This document shows, one piece after another, positions 46,126 to 57,576 of a stretch of DNA of 64,000 nt (position 1 is its first letter; each line of letters opens with the position of its first letter). The position numbers and the translations under genes were made by a program. Origin of the DNA: Tetradesmus obliquus (lineage: Eukaryota; Chlorophyta; Chlorophyceae; Sphaeropleales; Scenedesmaceae); the NCBI GenBank assembly GCA_030272155.1, contig CP126195.1, forward strand, positions 4,509,001 to 4,573,000, given 5' to 3'. A model generated the notes under the pieces. It made no database searches. It had not been told where the DNA came from and was given only the letters and a program-made list of their open reading frames with translations.

Positions 46126-47338
46126 TTACACCTGGTCCCTTCCCCATTGAGCCAGGTGCTGCACCAGCCAGTTGGGCGCCACACCTGGCTGCACTGTGAA
46201 TGAGTCAGCAGGCAGGTGATGCCAAGCCCCTGGTTCGCAACCATCTCTGCACGTCAGCCTCCACTGCATGCAGTCACAGCGCACTTCCACGACAGAGTGG
46301 TTGCTGGCATGGGTGCGCACTGCACACTGTAACATGTCTGTATGCAAGTATAAGCTGGACTTGCACTCGCATGTCTGGCATGCGTCTGCATGCTGTAAAT
46401 CCTGCACCCCAACGTGCTCGTCAGCACCATCACCAGGTTTGGCATGTATGCAGCTGCAGCACTGCCGTATGCGGCACTTGTGTGATGGGCTGGCTGCACA
46501 GCAGGTGATGGGCTGTCTATGCTGAGGGCAAGGTTTGAAGGCTGCACACATATGAGGGTGTCCAGCAACGGCACACTGCCAGTCATGCAGCGATGCAGTC
46601 GCAACACTCGGCTGTCTCCATGTTTCACACACCCCAAGATGCGGAACTGCTGGTTTCTCTTGTACACCTTAAGGTGCACAACGCTCTCTGTCCGCCTGTT
46701 GAACTGGTGATATGATGCAGCTCATTCGGCAGCAATGCAACAACCAACTGTGCAAAGCACTGGGCATCCTTGATGGTACGCAAGGCGTAACCGTTGTGCA
46801 AGTGCACAATCACATGCAATGAGAACTTGACAGTGTTGCTGCTGTCCAACACAATCGTGCGCTGCACTTCAACACCCAATGCCTCTAAGGCCACTTTATG
46901 GATGCACTCCAACAGTGCGGTCAACATGGCATCATCACAATTTCGCAGTGGATTGCAAGTCGTGCTGTATTCCAAGTCAAAAAAAGGCCGCACTGACCAG
47001 CCGTCTGTGACCACCTCGTTTTTGCTTAAATACGATGATGCTGCAGCATGTGCAGCAGCCTCAATGCTAGATGCATGTGCATGATAAAACACCCGTCCAT
47101 GCGCGTCTATTGATCTTCTCGTAACACTTTTCGCCTTTCCCGGCTCACACAGCGCGCCACTCACTCCAGGGTTGACTTCGTTCTCTAGAACATGACTGGT
47201 TACATATCGCACGTCACGCAGCTGTGAACAGTGCAGGCAGGAATAAAGTAGGAAGGAAAGCAGTTCAGGTGCCAAATGATCGTGCAATTGAGCATGTTGA
47301 ACACGAAATGATCTTTTACTAGGATAGTTGACATACAA
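46126..47338 (-). pseudogene. PrimPol-like archaeo-eukaryotic primase, apparently disrupted
   Basis: Three blocks in three different frames match the order of eukaryotic PrimPol. Frame 1 (to about 46700) has RPFFDLEYSTTCNP, carrying the catalytic Asp-x-Glu, and LDSSNTVKFSLHVIVHLHN. Frame 2 (about 46680-46540) has LKVYKRNQQFRILGCVK. Frame 3 (about 46330-46200) has a UL52/PrimPol-type zinc knuckle with CAVRTH, SNHSVVEVRC and TCRDGC. Human PrimPol has Asp-280, a metal ligand, in VDLGVYTRNRNFR; here the aligned residue is His. No GT-AG intron of normal length explains either frame change. I therefore read it as a decaying gene, though assembly errors or an incomplete intron model are possible. 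Intact PrimPol re-primes stalled replication forks. An N-terminal part upstream of 47338 was not found; an acceptor may lie at about 47219. Confidence 0.65.
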
Positions 47339-48786
47339 AAAAACAAGTTCTTGGATAGCGTGGTGCTTGGCGTGATCGTTGGCAGCTGTATGCGGACTGC
47401 CAGGGCAGAGGGTCAGCTGTTGTCACACACGCAAGCCGGGCTCGACGTGGGACGCGGCGCAATGAAAATGCACCCCAACAAACAATTGTTTGCGTGGTTT
47501 TGCTGGTCTGTTACTGCTGCTCGACGGTGGATCGTTGGCACACCTGCTGTCGCATGGGCAGGTGGACAGGACGAAACTGCCACAGATGCCATTCGTCACA
47601 GGAATTTCAACTTCGACGAACAATCCATCACTGCTGTTTCTTTGCACCAGCTGTAATCAACTCGGCAATTGATAATGGCAGGCGCGCTCGGCGTAGCCTA
47701 GCTTGTTTAAGTGAGCTAAGGCAAACTTAACCGCTCGCGATGCGCCGAATCAGCGAACATATATCAAGATTTCTTTGTAAAACTGCCTCGGTGGGGACGA
47801 AGATCGAGACGCTTGCAAGAGAGCACAAGTTGAGGGTGCTCGTCCAAAGTTGGCTGTGATCACACAAGCATGATGTCAGCGCGAACCAGCCTCCGGCTCC
47901 AAGCCCACTTCCATCCTGCATTCCAAGATCAATTACTTACTCGACAACGCATCTCCACTGGCCCAACCAAAACGGCAAATGCAGACATCGCTGCTCCACT
48001 GTGCTGCTGCTCCAGCAACACTGCCAGTGTACAGTGTAGTGCACAGCGTGTCACATGCCATGTTGATCCGCCAACCACAAGCAATCTACAGCTCAGAACT
48101 GGCGCACAATGAGTTGAGTTCCACAGATTCATGATGTTCAATTGCTTTAGCCTCACCACCAGCAGCACAATGTCAATAAAAGCCTGTCCCGTGTGCCAGC
48201 TGTCTGTACACCTGCTTCCAGTGCTCTTTCACAATCCCCCCAGTTCTGCTGCACAGCACCAGAATCATTGCTGCAAGGCAACATAGTTAACAAAGCACAA
48301 GCAACAAGCTTCAAGCACAGCAAGTGGCAAAAGCGGCATTATCTTTGACCCTCAACACCAGAACGTAATGGCGTCATCTAATGACCCTGTGATGCATGCT
48401 CATCATCGTATCACTGATCAAGCCATGTTGTAATGCAAGCTGTGCCGTGCCATGCAATTCGCACGCTCCTCTGCCACTGGACGACGCAACACGATGCAGT
48501 CAAAAGTTATACAACCGCAGCCATTCATACAACGGTCACCCTCTGGTTTCCTGCCACCTCTGCATGACACAGCACTCCGCTCGCCAGCGCCACCAACCCC
48601 ACTCCACTTAATCCCTCCATCAACTGCATCTGCGCACCAATCACCGGGTCGACATGGGTGCGGGCGCAGCTGCTGGCTGCGCGCGCGCTGCTGCTGCTGC
48701 TGCCGCTTCCTGCTCCTTCCTCGCGCCGTGATAGTCACCCATAGTGGGTGCCAGCTTCAAACTTCACGCGCTGCAGCAATGAGCAA
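47339..48786. other. Spacer with LCYB 3' flank; no clear gene
   Basis: A minus-strand open stretch at 47423-47647 (with AKPRKQLFVGVHFHC) has some protein-like character but no family I recognise; it could be a 5' exon of the PrimPol-like locus. The rest shows nothing convincing apart from the duplicated LCYB tail at 48651-48760. Confidence 0.35.
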
Positions 48787-48905
48787 TCACCGTGTAGACA
48801 TGGGTGCGGGTGCTGCTGCTGGCTGCGCGCGCGCTGCTGCTGCCGCCGCTTTCTGCTCCTTCCTCACACCATAGTAGTCACCCATGGTCGGGGCAAGCTC
48901 CAGCA
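48651..48905. repeat. Tandem duplication of the LCYB stop-codon region
   Basis: The last part of the LCYB coding exon (true copy about 48787-48905, including codons for TMGDYYGVRKEQ and the Ala-rich tail) is repeated at about 48651-48760, inside the 3' UTR. The copy keeps much of the coding sequence but is translationally silent after the stop at 48787. Confidence 0.85.
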
Positions 48906-49895
48906 GCATGCCCAGCAGGCCTGGCAGGCCCTTCACCAGCAGGTCAGCACGCGCCTGGTTGCTGCTGTTGGCAAACAGGCTCAGGCCAAAGGCTGCAGCA
49001 GACAGCAAGAATGGTGGACAGCAAAAGAGCAAATGTGGTCAGCAGAATTGAGCACGGGGCGGGGCAAAGGTAAAGAGGGCAGACAGCACCAACCACGTGC
49101 GAGCGACAAGGTGACCGTGCATGAGGTGAAGCAGAGGTGAAGCAGAGCCACCATGTCACCTTTGACTGCTGCGCTCTTGCAGCTGCCAAGCCTGCCAGGA
49201 CAGTACATATAACGCGGGGCATGAAGCTCAATGCAGCTGCATGCTGGTGTATTAAATGCGCATGCGCATGACACAGAGACAATGTGTGCTACGCAGTCTG
49301 CATGAAGCCTGCTGCGTCGCCTCACCGATGAGCTGCATGAAGCCGAGGCGTGCGCTGAGGAAGCCGTGCCAGTGGAAGGCCGACAGGCTGAAGAACGCGT
49401 TGAAGAAGGAGCGCGTCTCCTGCCGCAGTCAGTGCACGGGAGAGGCGACGGGGAGAACGGCAAGACAAGCAGCAGACAAGGCAGCAGTTACGCCATGAAT
49501 ACTCACATCAAGGGGCACTCTCATCATTAGCGTACAGGTGGTCAAAGCAGTCTGTGCATGCTTTGTGTGCCAACATCATAGCAAAGACAAGTGATAATAC
49601 CGCACACACCTGCAGGTTGAGCTTGAGCAGCACGTCCATGCCAAAGGTGAAGAAGGCGCGCTGCCGCAGCCGCTCCACCGGCCATGCGGCACGCCACACG
49701 GCAGCAGACATGGCGGCTGCCTCAGCCTCGCTGGCGGGGCGGCCGGATGCACCTGCAGCAAGACGCAAAACGCTTACGTAATTGCATGAAAATGCTGTGA
49801 TGATCAAATTGTGCAGCAGGTGGGATCAAACATGCAGCAATATTGGCGCGCGAGATGTGGCATGCTGCTGCTGCTGCCTCACCTGCATCCTGACA

Positions 49896-49963
<68 letters not shown>

Positions 49964-50872
49964 GCCTTTGCCTGCTGCTTGCGCGATGCATATGCAACAC
50001 GATTTCCATCGAAGCCTGCTGCTGCTGCTGCTGCTGCCTCACCTGCATCCACCGCCTTGTCGCGCGGCTTGGACAGCTGCTCCACGATGGCATCAGCAAT
50101 GGTGGGCGCCACGCCCAGCATACGGCTCACCATGAAGCCTGCAGTAGCAAGTTGTTACACAACACGTTACAAAAGATGTTGTATAACATGGTGGTGTGCA
50201 TTTTGCAGCAGATCGACGGCCAGCTCCACAACGCAGGCAATATGTGGTGCAGCATCTTACAAAGCTGCTGGCACGGTTGTGACATGGGTATCTTGTTTCA
50301 CGCGCTTTGTAGTCTACTTGTTGAAACTGTCATTTTGACCGCACCTGTTGAGGGGTGCACCATGCCTGCCGTGCCGCCAATGCCCAGCACGCGCTGCGGG
50401 TGTGTGGGCAGCACGCCGCCCATGGGGATCAGGCAGTACTCCTCCTCCTCAATGGACTTGACCTGCACAGCGCAACACATGGGAAGAGAATTATGCGTGT
50501 GACATCCATTTCTTAGGTAACTGCACAGTTCCACGGCAGGTCCATCAAAGCAACATGGTATGTGGTTCTGTGCAGGTTATAAGATGAAAACTTGCAGAAA
50601 TCTGTGGAGATATTCAGCTGCTGTCAAAACTAATGTTACAGTGTGTCGCAAAGCCGCTCACCTTGATGCCTAGGTGCTTCATGCGCGCGTCCAGCCGCTG
50701 CTTCAGGTCAGGGAAGTCAACCGCGGGCCGCGCCACCAGCGACGTCTCCTCCAGGAACACCTGCCAGTAGCAAGCATGCAGCAAGTGATACTCTTGGGAT
50801 TATGACACAACGATGGTGTCATTACAAGTTGCTGCCATTGATGACAACAGAAACACCGCTGTCCGTCGTTGC

Positions 50873-50927
<55 letters not shown>

Positions 50928-53303
50928 AGCTTCGTGCGGCACCGATGCTATTGCTGCCCTCGGTTGCTGCAGCAGACCGGCGCTGCATCATGCTGCTGCG
51001 CTGCCGCACCTTGGTCTTGCTGAAGGGCATGGCGTAGAGGAAGGTGGGCAGCATGCATGTGGCACTGTCACTGTCACCTGGCATGTTGCTGATATCACGC
51101 TTGGCTGGCTGCATCTTGCTGTGCTGCCGCACCTTGGTCCTGCTGAAACACCGCTGTCAGAACGTTGCTGTTGTGACTGCTGCTGCTGCTGCTGCTGCTG
51201 TGCTGTGTTGCAAACTTGTTTCGCTGCCACTGCTGTTGTTGCAGAAGTCAGCTTAGTTGCTGCAGCGCCCCACGTTATTTATTTGTGTTGCCTGCTGCGC
51301 TGCCGTACCTTGGTCTTGCTGAAGGGCATGGCGTAGAGGAAGGTGGGCAGCTTGTCATTGCGCGCCTTGATCTCAGGCTCGCCTGCCAGGTGGTCGTCGC
51401 GCCAGTCCATGAACAGCATGGTGTCCAGCTCAAAGGGGTGGCTCTCCACCTCTGCAGCAGCAGCAGCAGCAGCAGCAGCAGCTTTCAACGCCAGTCAGGT
51501 TGGACGCCAGTACTGTCACAACATTGAGCCTCTGACATTCACAGCATGAAGACAAAGAGCGCAGGCATATTCCCGCTCACAGCACGGACGGCACTGGCAG
51601 CTACCCTGCACCTTCTGGACCCACACATGGCGTGCAGAGCTCCAACGACACTCCCTGCCGAACATTCACAGCTCTACGGCTGCTCACCTGCGATGATGCC
51701 GTACGCGCCCTGGTACCCGGGGTCAGATCATTTATCAAACTGAACTCCCCTGCTAAATACATCAGCATCTGCCATAACCAACTAAACCATGCCCACCCGC
51801 AATGATGCCGTACGAGCCCTGGTACCCCGGGTCAAACTTCTTGTCAAGAACCCCTTTGCTAAACACATCAGCATCTGCCATAGCTACCCAAGCTTTGCCC
51901 ACCTGCGATGATGCCGTACGCGCCCTGGTACCCAGGGTCAAACTTTTTGTCAAACTGCACCAGCCGCCGGCTGTGCCCTGTCGCGTCCAGCACCAGCGCC
52001 CCGCTGATGCTGGCCTCGCTGTCCTGCAGCTTGACTGTTGACACGCCACTGCCGTGGCTGACGCTGTCCACCTTGCCTGTCATGAAGGTGACACCTGCGG
52101 CAGCAGCAGCAGCAGCAGCAGCAGCAAGACAAGCGTGTTTCGACCCCAACGCTACTTGAAATCCTGTGTTTCCTGCAGGGCGAGATCCCTACTCTACCGC
52201 AGCAACTGATGGCACCGCTACCACTGCGCCTGACCTGCAGGAATGCTGCTGTTGCTTGCACTTGACTGCTGCTCGCTTGCCCGCTGCAGGCACAACTATT
52301 TCTCCAAGATTTCCGACAGTTTCAACATCAGCCAGCTGCCGCCTCACCAGCTGCTACACATCGCTCCAGCAGCGTGCGCTTCAGCTTAGGCCGGTCAACA
52401 CGCCCATACGGCCGCTGCAGGAACCTGGCGCAGAATGAAATACAGACAACATAGAAAGAAAACATTTATGGCAAGTGTCAAGACATATGACATTGTAAGA
52501 TGATGACAGCATAGAAGGCACAAGCTAGTTGGGCCATGTGATGTGAAAGCAAGATGACTGGCTAGGCGCGACATTGATACACACAGCTGCGTGCGCTCAT
52601 GACTTGAATAGGTGACTGTAAACGCAGCTAAGGACTGCTGTATGATGCCAATTGATACAAGCAGCTGCTCCAATGAGGTGGCTGTGTTGCTGCATCGCAC
52701 CCTGCATGCAGCCTGGCACAGCAGCTGCAATACCAGGCCTGCAACCACCTGCTGGCCTGCTACCTTTGGCCCAGCAGGCCACGCTAGAGGTTTCCTGCAA
52801 GCATGAACTCACTTCTCGCCTAGGTTGTCGCTGTCCAGGAACACCTTTGCCTTGGGCCAGATGACCTCCAAGCAGTCGCTCAGGCCCATGGCTTCAAATT
52901 CATCGCACCAGACGCCGTAGTTGTTGGGCCAAATGCCCAGCGGCTGAGGATCTATTATGCAGACCCTGTATCCAGCTCGTGCTACTCGCTCGCCCACTGC
53001 TAGGCCACTAGGGCCCGCGCCTGCAATCACTAGGTCTACATAACTCTCCTTTTCAGGGTCATGCTGCACAATTGGAACATCTGTGGGCCATGCCGACATT
53101 TCTCGGAAGTAATATCCCGGTGTTGTAGGCCGGTCTTCTGATGCTGCTGGTGCTGCTGGTGCTGCTGCTGCTTGTGCCACTGGCGAGCGCGCATTTGCGC
53201 GCCTGACCACCCTCGCATGAGGCAAACTATTTCTGTGTACTGCATTTACTTTTCTGCAGCTTCTGCTGATGTGGCTGCTGGAGTGCAGCATGGTCGACTG
53301 CAT
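48787..53303 (-). CDS. LCYB: Lycopene beta-cyclase, plastid
   Basis: Ten exons (53303-52813, 52424-52348, 52094-51903, 51451-51309, 50760-50662, 50462-50345, 50138-50043, 49752-49610, 49419-49326, 48992-48787) sum to 1659 nt and give 552 residues. Residues 1-60 form a transit peptide. The FAD-binding dinucleotide motif DLVIAGAGPSGLAVGERVA is at about 90-108, followed by LGIWPNNYGVWCDEFE, the RPYGRVDRPKLKRTLLERC block, FDPGYQGAYGIIAEVESHPF, MLFMDWRDDHL, FLEETSLVARP, the PMGGVLPTHPQRVLGIGGTA block ending GMVHPSTGFMVSRML, and FGMDVLLKLNL. These match plant and algal LCYB. It cyclises both ends of lycopene to beta-carotene in plastid membranes. The C-terminus is Ala-rich. Several introns carry copies of exon ends. 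Confidence 0.95.
49868..49966. repeat. CTG microsatellite beside a copy of an LCYB donor
   Basis: About 22 CTG units follow a short copy of the exon 7 end and donor (CTGCCTCACCTGCATCC; true site about 50036-50052). This is in LCYB intron 7. Confidence 0.85.
50876..50928. repeat. CTG microsatellite in LCYB intron 4
   Basis: About 17 perfect CTG units on the plus strand, read as CAG on the LCYB sense strand. Confidence 0.9.
51003..51355. repeat. Three copies of the 3' end of LCYB exon 4
   Basis: The exon end encoding LPTFLYAMPFSKTKV plus its GTACGGCAG or GTGCGGCAG donor appears in the true exon (51301-51355), as a full copy at about 51003-51050, and as a short copy at about 51121-51150. Both extra copies are in the downstream intron. 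Confidence 0.88.
51690..51960. repeat. Three copies of the 3' end of LCYB exon 3
   Basis: The sequence for FDPGYQGAYGIIA with its donor recurs at about 51799-51845 (encoding GYQGSYGIIAG) and about 51690-51743, downstream of the true exon end at 51903. Spacing is close to 105-110 bp, so the unit also includes intron sequence. Confidence 0.88.
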
Positions 53304-54281
53304 CGCGCTTGAATTCACTTCAGCAGCAAGCACATCAACACAACCCCGTGTATCAGTTGATTAATAAACTTGGTAAAACAGCAGCAAACGTTTGCGCTGA
53401 AAATTGGTCTGTTCTAACGCTCGGTGTGAGGGTTACTGACTCATGACAGCAAGGCACAGGCAAGAGATCGCTAATAGCCACACAGCATAGTTGGCACGTG
53501 GGCACATGGCATCCGCTGACTTTGATAAGTACTATAAGCTCCTACAATATGGCATGCTCAAAATGAAGTATAGCACACGTGCAGCTTGAATGCTCTGCTT
53601 GACGTGGTGACAAAATTGGCTTCCTGACACATGTTTGATGGCAGCATGATAGGGGATGTGGTTGCTGCACCGTGCCTAGGTGCAGCTGCTGCTACCCACA
53701 CCAGGTAATCTGGTGCCCTGAAGCAGGTTCCAGCATCATCAGTGTTGACCGGGCAGCTGGTGTTCTTGGCCGGCACCGCAGAGTCTGCAGTGCCTGGCAC
53801 AGTGAAGCTGCAAGTGAAATGACAGTTTTACGCATGGTGCATGCACACCTGCGCACAGTGAAGCTCCAAGTGAATTCGGTTGTTGCGCAACGGTCAGCTG
53901 TGTCGCTGGCACTTGGCTAGAATACTGGCTGTCCGCAACACAGTTATATGGACATTGCGCTCGTGCATGACTGCCTGCCAACCCACAATAGCTTAAGGCA
54001 GCGCTTGACACACCTGCTGCGAGCAACTACTGAAACACTGACAAACAGCTGCAGGACACGCAACTGCAGAACTGATGTTGCGTTTACAGCACCAACATCG
54101 TGACATGGACTGCCATACTGCAAGATGGCACGGCCCATGTGATGGCAAAGACATGCAGTACTGGCAGTGCACGCAGTTGAACTTAACACACTGTGGCAAC
54201 AACAACAATCAAGAACTTGGTGAGCGCCGTCGTCATGTCTGGAAGCAGAACAGGAACCACAGACAATGCTATGAGGCAAAC
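53304..54281. other. Spacer: LCYB promoter and 3' flank of next gene
   Basis: Both flanking genes are on the minus strand. A TTACA at about 54084 (TGTAA on the minus strand) lies about 200 nt after the stop of the upstream membrane-protein gene and is a good poly(A) candidate. No exon was recognised. Confidence 0.45.
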
Positions 54282-56375
54282 CTATCGTTCATCTTCATCC
54301 TCAATCCTGTCAATGCGATGAGAAACAAGCCGACGCATTGGCACACCAGCGGCACCAGCGCTAGGCATGCGGCCAAGCTCAACATCCCTGGAAGGCTCTC
54401 TGCTGGAGGCTGCCCCGCTGATCTGCGACAAGCGCGTCACCCCCAAGAGGCTGGCTGGCAGGTAGTCTTGCAACGCCTGGCCAAGCTTATGGCCGGAGGA
54501 AGCAGCTGCTACCGATGCCACAGCTGGCACAGGGTGCGCGGCCCTGTCCTCAGCTGCCCTGGCCTGCCTGACCTCTTCTTCCCTAGCCTCTTCTTCCCTA
54601 GCCTCTTCTTCCCTAGCCTCTTCTTCCCTAGCCTCTTCTTCCCTGGCCTGAACCGCCCTAGCCTGCCTGTCCGCGCCTGCAGCCCATGACAGCCAGGCTG
54701 GCCAGATGAGAAACAAGCCAATCCAGAAGAGACCTCCAAGGCATGGCGCAAATATCCACTGCACGTACAAGATGTGCTTTCCATGCAGAAGGCGCCGCTC
54801 GTCGCCACTGTACGTTTCACTGCCACCGTAAAACCACCAACATGAGTCCAACCAGATAGCCAAGTGGGAAATTCCCGTAACCAGTAGCAGGCTAACAAGC
54901 AGACATCTCCTCCACGCAGTGTTTGGCGAGGGCATTGTGTTCTGCGATAGCAGCAGCACAAAGAACAGCGCAAGAAGAGGGTACACAACATAGAAGGCAA
55001 CGAGCACCCCTTTGACATCTGCTGCCAGCTGCTGTGCACCATTCCTGTGCAGCCTCTTGAGTGCATACTGGTATGCATACAACGTCCACGCTGAGTTGGT
55101 TGCGGCTCCAACAGCAACATCCTGAGAAAAGAATGCACCAGCTGCATATGGGGTGGACAGCAGCAGCGTTTCTGTAAATACAAGCAAGCCTACTACTGCG
55201 AGGTAAAGGTACCCAAGGAACCACCACCTGAGGCCTACCGCATTCTCCCCATGCGCAAGCACTGGTGTCACAAACACCTCGCCCCGTCCTGAAACACGCT
55301 GCTGCAGTGCAAGTATGGCGCCTACTTTGTTGTCTATGTCTAGCACAAACCCCAAGGCCACAGCGTTGATGATGATTTGTATGATGCTGCTGGTTGCATC
55401 CACTGTAAAGAAGAGGATGCTGCCTGTGAAAAGGACAGCGATTGACACGAACAGCTGTGCCATTGAGACCAGCATCATACACAAGGATGCAACAACACTT
55501 GGGTTGTGCTTGCGGATTTGCGCTGTTGGCGCTGGCAGGTTTGTACTAACCCAAGGGTTGTTGTCTGCGACATGCAGATCCAAAAACCCTGGCACAACCC
55601 CTATGCATGCTGCAGCCACATACGCTAGCCAAACTGCCCTCATAGCCTCGTCATGTATGAAAAGGGCCAGAGCAAGGAATGCAAACAATGTAGGGAATAA
55701 GGAAGGGTCATTGAAGCGTGGTTGAATGCTGGCTGTAATGCATGTGCTGTGAGATACGTAGGCCTTTTGCGGAGACTGCCATCCTCCCAGTGACAAAGAC
55801 AGATTGTCACCAGCATTTGAAGCTGGGGGATAAGACAGCCCACGGCCATATGCTTTAAGTGAAGAGATTCTGTCCAACTTCTTGCATGCCTCGCCACGAT
55901 TCTGTGTTGAATTGACCACCACACAAGATGCAACATCCTCGAAAGATGGCAATTCATCTGATGTGATGCCCGTAGCAGAGTCCTCCCAACTGCAGCCGGT
56001 GCTGTTGAGTGTAGTAGGCGCCTTGGGCCATGCCAAAACGCATGCCTGGTTCACATTCCATGTTCGTGTGGTGCTTGTGTTGAGCTGCATGTGGTGACGC
56101 AGCCAGCACAGTTGCCGCTGTGTCTGGCCTGCCTGCATCCACAGCTTGTCTGTCTCTGACAAGCTATCAGGGGCGCTGGTGCCTGTGAACACCGCGTACC
56201 AAATGAGCACCAGCACCCCAACCTGCATCAGTGCAGTCAGGCAGCTGCCTGCTGCTGCCTGCAGCTTTCTGCCCCAGGATGCGTTGCTCGCCAGCATCTT
56301 CACTGTGTATGCATACACGTCATCTGCTGTGATTTGATCACAGAGGGCCTGGTGGCTGTAGCTGTTCACACTCAT
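54282..56375 (-). CDS. Intronless multipass membrane protein, unknown function
   Basis: A single open frame of 697 residues from the first ATG (56375) after an in-frame TGA just upstream of 56483. The first membrane span is at about residues 45-64 (LTALMQVGVLVLIWYAVFT). A loop of roughly 140 residues follows with several N-glycosylation sequons (NTST, NSTG, NSTQ, NLSL) and cysteines. Further spans come in about seven hydrophobic blocks, for example FAFLALALF, MLVSMAQLFVSIAVLF, FLGYLYLAVVGLLVFTETLL, VYPLLALFFVLLLS and WIFAPCLGGLFWIGLFLIWP. The NAVALGFVLDIDNKVG stretch resembles a motif I associate with uncharacterised protist membrane proteins. The cytosolic tail holds five AREEE repeats. It is the only sizeable gene here with no intron. 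I cannot assign a function. Confidence 0.8.
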   Translation of the reverse strand: MSVNSYSHQALCDQITADDVYAYTVKMLASNASWGRKLQAAAGSCLTALMQVGVLVLIWYAVFTGTSAPDSLSETDKLWMQAGQTQRQLCWLRHHMQLNTSTTRTWNVNQACVLAWPKAPTTLNSTGCSWEDSATGITSDELPSFEDVASCVVVNSTQNRGEACKKLDRISSLKAYGRGLSYPPASNAGDNLSLSLGGWQSPQKAYVSHSTCITASIQPRFNDPSLFPTLFAFLALALFIHDEAMRAVWLAYVAAACIGVVPGFLDLHVADNNPWVSTNLPAPTAQIRKHNPSVVASLCMMLVSMAQLFVSIAVLFTGSILFFTVDATSSIIQIIINAVALGFVLDIDNKVGAILALQQRVSGRGEVFVTPVLAHGENAVGLRWWFLGYLYLAVVGLLVFTETLLLSTPYAAGAFFSQDVAVGAATNSAWTLYAYQYALKRLHRNGAQQLAADVKGVLVAFYVVYPLLALFFVLLLSQNTMPSPNTAWRRCLLVSLLLVTGISHLAIWLDSCWWFYGGSETYSGDERRLLHGKHILYVQWIFAPCLGGLFWIGLFLIWPAWLSWAAGADRQARAVQAREEEAREEEAREEEAREEEAREEEVRQARAAEDRAAHPVPAVASVAAASSGHKLGQALQDYLPASLLGVTRLSQISGAASSREPSRDVELGRMPSAGAAGVPMRRLVSHRIDRIEDEDER
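54576..54652. repeat. 15-bp in-frame minisatellite coding AREEE repeats
   Basis: Five near-perfect units of CCTCTTCTTCCCTAG on the plus strand, read on the minus strand as Ala-Arg-Glu-Glu-Glu. The array keeps the frame and makes a charged, probably helical, segment just after the last membrane span. Confidence 0.92.
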
Positions 56376-57374
56376 GCTGTGGTCGTCAAATATGGCTGTC
56401 ACAGCCAAGCAACACGGTGTTGCTTCAAGCAACAAGTTGGTGGCTGAGTGGCTGTCCGCACACACTCCAGCGAGACAGTCCAATCAGCACTGCGCTGGTG
56501 CCTCCTCAGAAGGGGCAGCTGCAGAGGGATGCTGTGCTGAGCCCAAGGCAGTCCTGCAGCAAGACATGCAGCATGTTTCTCTTGATCCTTATAAGCATGA
56601 GTGCCTGTGCAGCAGCAAAAGCATTGTGCTGCTGTAACTCGCCTCCTACACCTGCAAGGCTGGTGAATGCAAGCAGTGCTTGTCTGCAACCACTCCGTAG
56701 GAGTCACAAAGGGTTGATTTTTTTCCGTATCTACACACCTGCGGAGTGCGGCTGAGCCTGTGCTTCTGGGCCCACAGCAGAACAGCTGCAGGCCTGTCGT
56801 CGATGGGAGGCCAGGCTAGTTACTTGGCCAATTGCTGGTACTACTGCTGGCAGACGGCAGTATAACGGATTCTTAGTGTTCAGCCTTGCGTGCCGAACGC
56901 TGCCTCGGCTGCACTGCAGCGTCTGGGGCTGCTTTTCGTGCTGCACTTTTCGTACACGACGTTGGCAAGTGACCTGCACAGGAAGGGCGAGGCGCTGTGG
57001 AACTGCGTCAAACCAATTGTAAGTTCTGCAAGACTCTGACGAGGATCTGCTGCGCCAACCAGAACATGGTGGGATGGCCAAACCTCGACTCCTCAGATCT
57101 AACGTTCTCTTGTCAAAAGCTGACAGCCTTTGAGGTACCTGACTGACGTCTCCACAGTAATCGTAAGTGATCGAAACTGCTTCGGTGACCTTGCTGGGCT
57201 GCTGGCTTTGTTGAGCACGTTTGACTCTGGCAGTTGCGCGGTTACTGCCCCTCTTCTCACATCTGCACTGTTACCAGAGCGGCTGTCATGGAGCTCATTA
57301 CTCACTGACATGGTCATTGTTGAGCACATGCTTTGCCTGAGTGCCGACTCAACCCACCGGGGGCGCTGAGTTAG
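56376..57374. promoter_or_regulatory. Head-to-head intergenic region
   Basis: This is 1 kb between the divergent starts of the intronless membrane protein (minus) and the large repeat-rich protein (plus). It should contain both promoters. I found no convincing exon or TATA box. Confidence 0.4.
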
Positions 57375-57531
57375 ATGGACTCGCACATCTATCGCGCTCT
57401 TGCTTCTCTGCTGCCAGATCCAACATCCTTCGCCAGCTGCTGCAAAGTTGCAAGCCAGGTTGCTGGCGATAGAGAGTTTCGTCTGGAGCGGTTCGCCGCA
57501 CACCACAGGTGCCACTTGTCGCTTGCACTGG

Positions 57532-57576
<45 letters not shown>

